64,000 bases of DNA, taken from positions 124,001-188,000 of the forward strand of contig NZ_JAFEJG010000004.1 of NCBI RefSeq assembly GCF_016888335.1, read 5' to 3'. Within the stretch, counting starts at the first letter, position 1; each line of letters starts with the position of its first letter. A model generated the notes under the pieces. The model had not been told where the DNA came from and ran no database searches. It saw only the letters and a program-made list of their open reading frames with translations. The DNA is from Janibacter endophyticus. Lineage in GTDB: Bacteria; Actinomycetota; Actinomycetes; Actinomycetales; Dermatophilaceae. The position numbers and the translations under genes were made by a program. Of this stretch, positions 62,783 through 64,000 are shown one piece after another.

Positions 62783-63841
62783 GTGGGGACCACGCCCGAA
62801 GACACCACGTGGATGCGTCGTGCCCTCGAGCTCGCGGCCCTCGGACCCGCCGTCGACCCCAACCCCCGGGTCGGCTGCGTCGTCGTCGCCCCCGGCCCGG
62901 ACGGTCAGCCCGAGGTCGTCGGCGAGGGCTGGCACCGAGGAGCCGGGACCGCGCACGCCGAGGTCGGGGCCCTCGAGGCCGCCGGCGACCGGGCGAAGGG
63001 CGCGACCGCCTACGTCACCCTCGAGCCGTGCTCCCACACCGGACGCACCGGCCCGTGCACCGAACGCCTCCTCGCCGCCGGGATCGCCCGGGTCCTCCAC
63101 GCGGCGTCCGACCCGGGGGCGACCTCGGGCGGCGGCGGGGACGTCCTGCGCGCCGCCGGCGTCCAGGTCGAGCACGGGGTGCTCGAGGACGAGGCCCTCG
63201 AACTCGTCCGGGACTGGCGTATCGCCACGACCCTGGGCCGGCCCCGCGTCACGTGGAAGTACGCCTCCACCCTCGACGGTCGGCTGGCCGCCGCCGACGG
63301 GACGAGCCGGTGGATCACCGGGCCCGAGGCCCGCGCCGAGGTCGGCCGGGAGCGCGCCGCGCACGGCGCGGTCCTCACCGGCACCGGCACCGCGCTGACC
63401 GACGACCCGCACCTCACCGCCCGCGCCGCCGACGGAAGCCTGCTCCCCCACCAGCCCCTGCGGGTCGTCATGGGCGAGCGCCCGCTGCCGGACGGGGCGA
63501 GGGTCCTCGACGACGCGGCACCCTCCCTTCGCCTGACGACCCGGGACGTCCACGCCGCCCTCGCCGCCCTCCACGAGCGGGAGATCCGGTCGGTCTGGCT
63601 CGAGTGCGGACCAGCGCTTGCTGCCGCCTTCTGGCGGGCGGGGTGCGTCGACGACGTCGTGGCCTACGTCGCACCCGCGCTGCTCGGCACCGGGCCCGCC
63701 GCCGTCGGCGACCTGGGCATCACGACCATCGCGGACGCCCACCGCCTCATCACCCGCGCCGTCCGCCAGGTCGGCGACGACGTCCGGATCGACCTGCGGG
63801 TCGAGCGCCCCACCCACCCCACGAGCTGCGAGGAGCAGTGA
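62783..63841 (+). CDS. ribD: Bifunctional diaminohydroxyphosphoribosylaminopyrimidine deaminase / reductase
   Basis: A 352-residue riboflavin-synthesis enzyme. The deaminase half has the zinc site HAEV (in GTAHAEVGAL) and PCSHTGRTGPC; the reductase half (from ~145) has KYASTLDGRLAAADGTSRWITG and DDPHLTAR. Follows an FMN riboswitch. GTG 62783 has GGAGG six bases upstream. The TGA overlaps the ribE ATG by one base. Confidence 0.95.
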   Translation: MGTTPEDTTWMRRALELAALGPAVDPNPRVGCVVVAPGPDGQPEVVGEGWHRGAGTAHAEVGALEAAGDRAKGATAYVTLEPCSHTGRTGPCTERLLAAGIARVLHAASDPGATSGGGGDVLRAAGVQVEHGVLEDEALELVRDWRIATTLGRPRVTWKYASTLDGRLAAADGTSRWITGPEARAEVGRERAAHGAVLTGTGTALTDDPHLTARAADGSLLPHQPLRVVMGERPLPDGARVLDDAAPSLRLTTRDVHAALAALHEREIRSVWLECGPALAAAFWRAGCVDDVVAYVAPALLGTGPAAVGDLGITTIADAHRLITRAVRQVGDDVRIDLRVERPTHPTSCEEQ

Positions 63842-64000
63842 TGTTCACCGGGATCATCGAGAAGATCGGCACCGTCCTGGCCGTCGAGCACGGCACGGGT
63901 GAGGACGCCCGCCTCACCGTCGGTGCGAGCACCGTGCTCGCCGACGCGCGGCACGGCTGCTCGATCGCCGTCGCCGGGGTCTGCCTCACCGTCGTCGAGC
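63841..64000 (+). CDS. ribE: Riboflavin synthase alpha chain, N-terminal part
   Basis: The first 53 codons are visible: MFTGIIEKIGTV and CSIAVAGVCLTVV, the start of the first lumazine-binding repeat. It converts lumazine to riboflavin. The rest lies outside the window. ATG 63841 overlaps the ribD stop (TGATG), so the two are translated together. Confidence 0.93.
   Translation, partial: MFTGIIEKIGTVLAVEHGTGEDARLTVGASTVLADARHGCSIAVAGVCLTVVE

Overview
The window is chromosomal DNA of a high-GC Gram-positive bacterium (Actinomycetota), most likely in the order Micrococcales near Intrasporangiaceae/Dermatophilaceae. The basis is the strong G/C bias at third codon positions, frequent GTG starts, many ATGA/GTGA/TGATG gene junctions, DUF6458 and DUF1206 proteins, CWB2 cell-wall repeats, a cydABDC operon and a BsaP-like protein. 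The family placement is inference only. No prophage, transposase, CRISPR array or rRNA was seen; there is one tRNA gene.

Layout. 1-3.6 kb (minus): a tightly overlapping osmolyte (glycine betaine type) ABC importer operon running into a crotonase gene cut by the window edge. 3.6-7.1 kb: amidase, drug-efflux MFS protein and dCTP deaminase. 7.1-11.2 kb: a decayed secreted-protein gene, tRNA-Gly(CCC), a secreted polyester hydrolase of the cutinase/PET-hydrolase type divergent from a FadE5-like acyl-CoA dehydrogenase, and a small membrane protein. 11.3-15.6 kb: a CopD-CtaG fusion divergent from an exported beta-lactamase-like/CWB2 protein. 15.6-20.9 kb (minus): holin-like protein, HisC-type aminotransferase, then branched-chain 2-oxoacid dehydrogenase E1alpha-E1beta-E2. 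21-25.6 kb: SBP/VWA surface protein and a polar amino-acid ABC importer. 25.7-35.6 kb: an MFS exporter, then cydA-cydB-cydD-cydC-blaI-M56 peptidase (cytochrome bd oxidase with its own BlaI/BlaR1-type pair), AIM24 protein and BsaP-like protein. This segment is bracketed by copies of a REP-like palindrome. 35.7-41.9 kb: TetR-MMPL exporter, GntR-membrane protein pair with two operators, ketopantoate-reductase-like protein and low-molecular-weight phosphatase. 41.9-47.9 kb: frameshifted PRC-barrel gene, purB, transglutaminase-like protein, YbaK-type deacylase and a membrane/beta-propeller fusion. 48-55.6 kb: GAF regulator, acetaldehyde-type dehydrogenase and DUF779; then pgm, a thioredoxin-like protein, ilvA and a DUF2236 protein. 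55.7-58.6 kb: copper module csoR-copZ-copA. 58.6-64 kb: VOC protein, TrmH/SpoU methyltransferase, PAP2 phosphatase, DUF1206, HAD phosphatase and an FMN riboswitch driving ribD-ribE, which leaves the window.

The most distinctive signals are: (1) an octamer, CGAAGGGG/CCCCTTCG, present roughly 70-80 times by eye; it forms the outer stem of most terminators and also sits inside genes, where it forces rare codons; (2) BlaI-like TACTAC dyads placed over the cydA promoter, with blaI and an M56 protease as the last genes of the cyd operon; (3) a secreted PET-hydrolase-type polyesterase with a complete active site; (4) two unusual fusions (beta-lactamase-like + CWB2; multi-TM domain + DUF4185-like propeller); and (5) REP-like palindromes flanking a 10-kb respiratory/stress block. 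Two genes (PRC-barrel, GAF regulator) show reading-frame breaks that could be real or sequencing errors.
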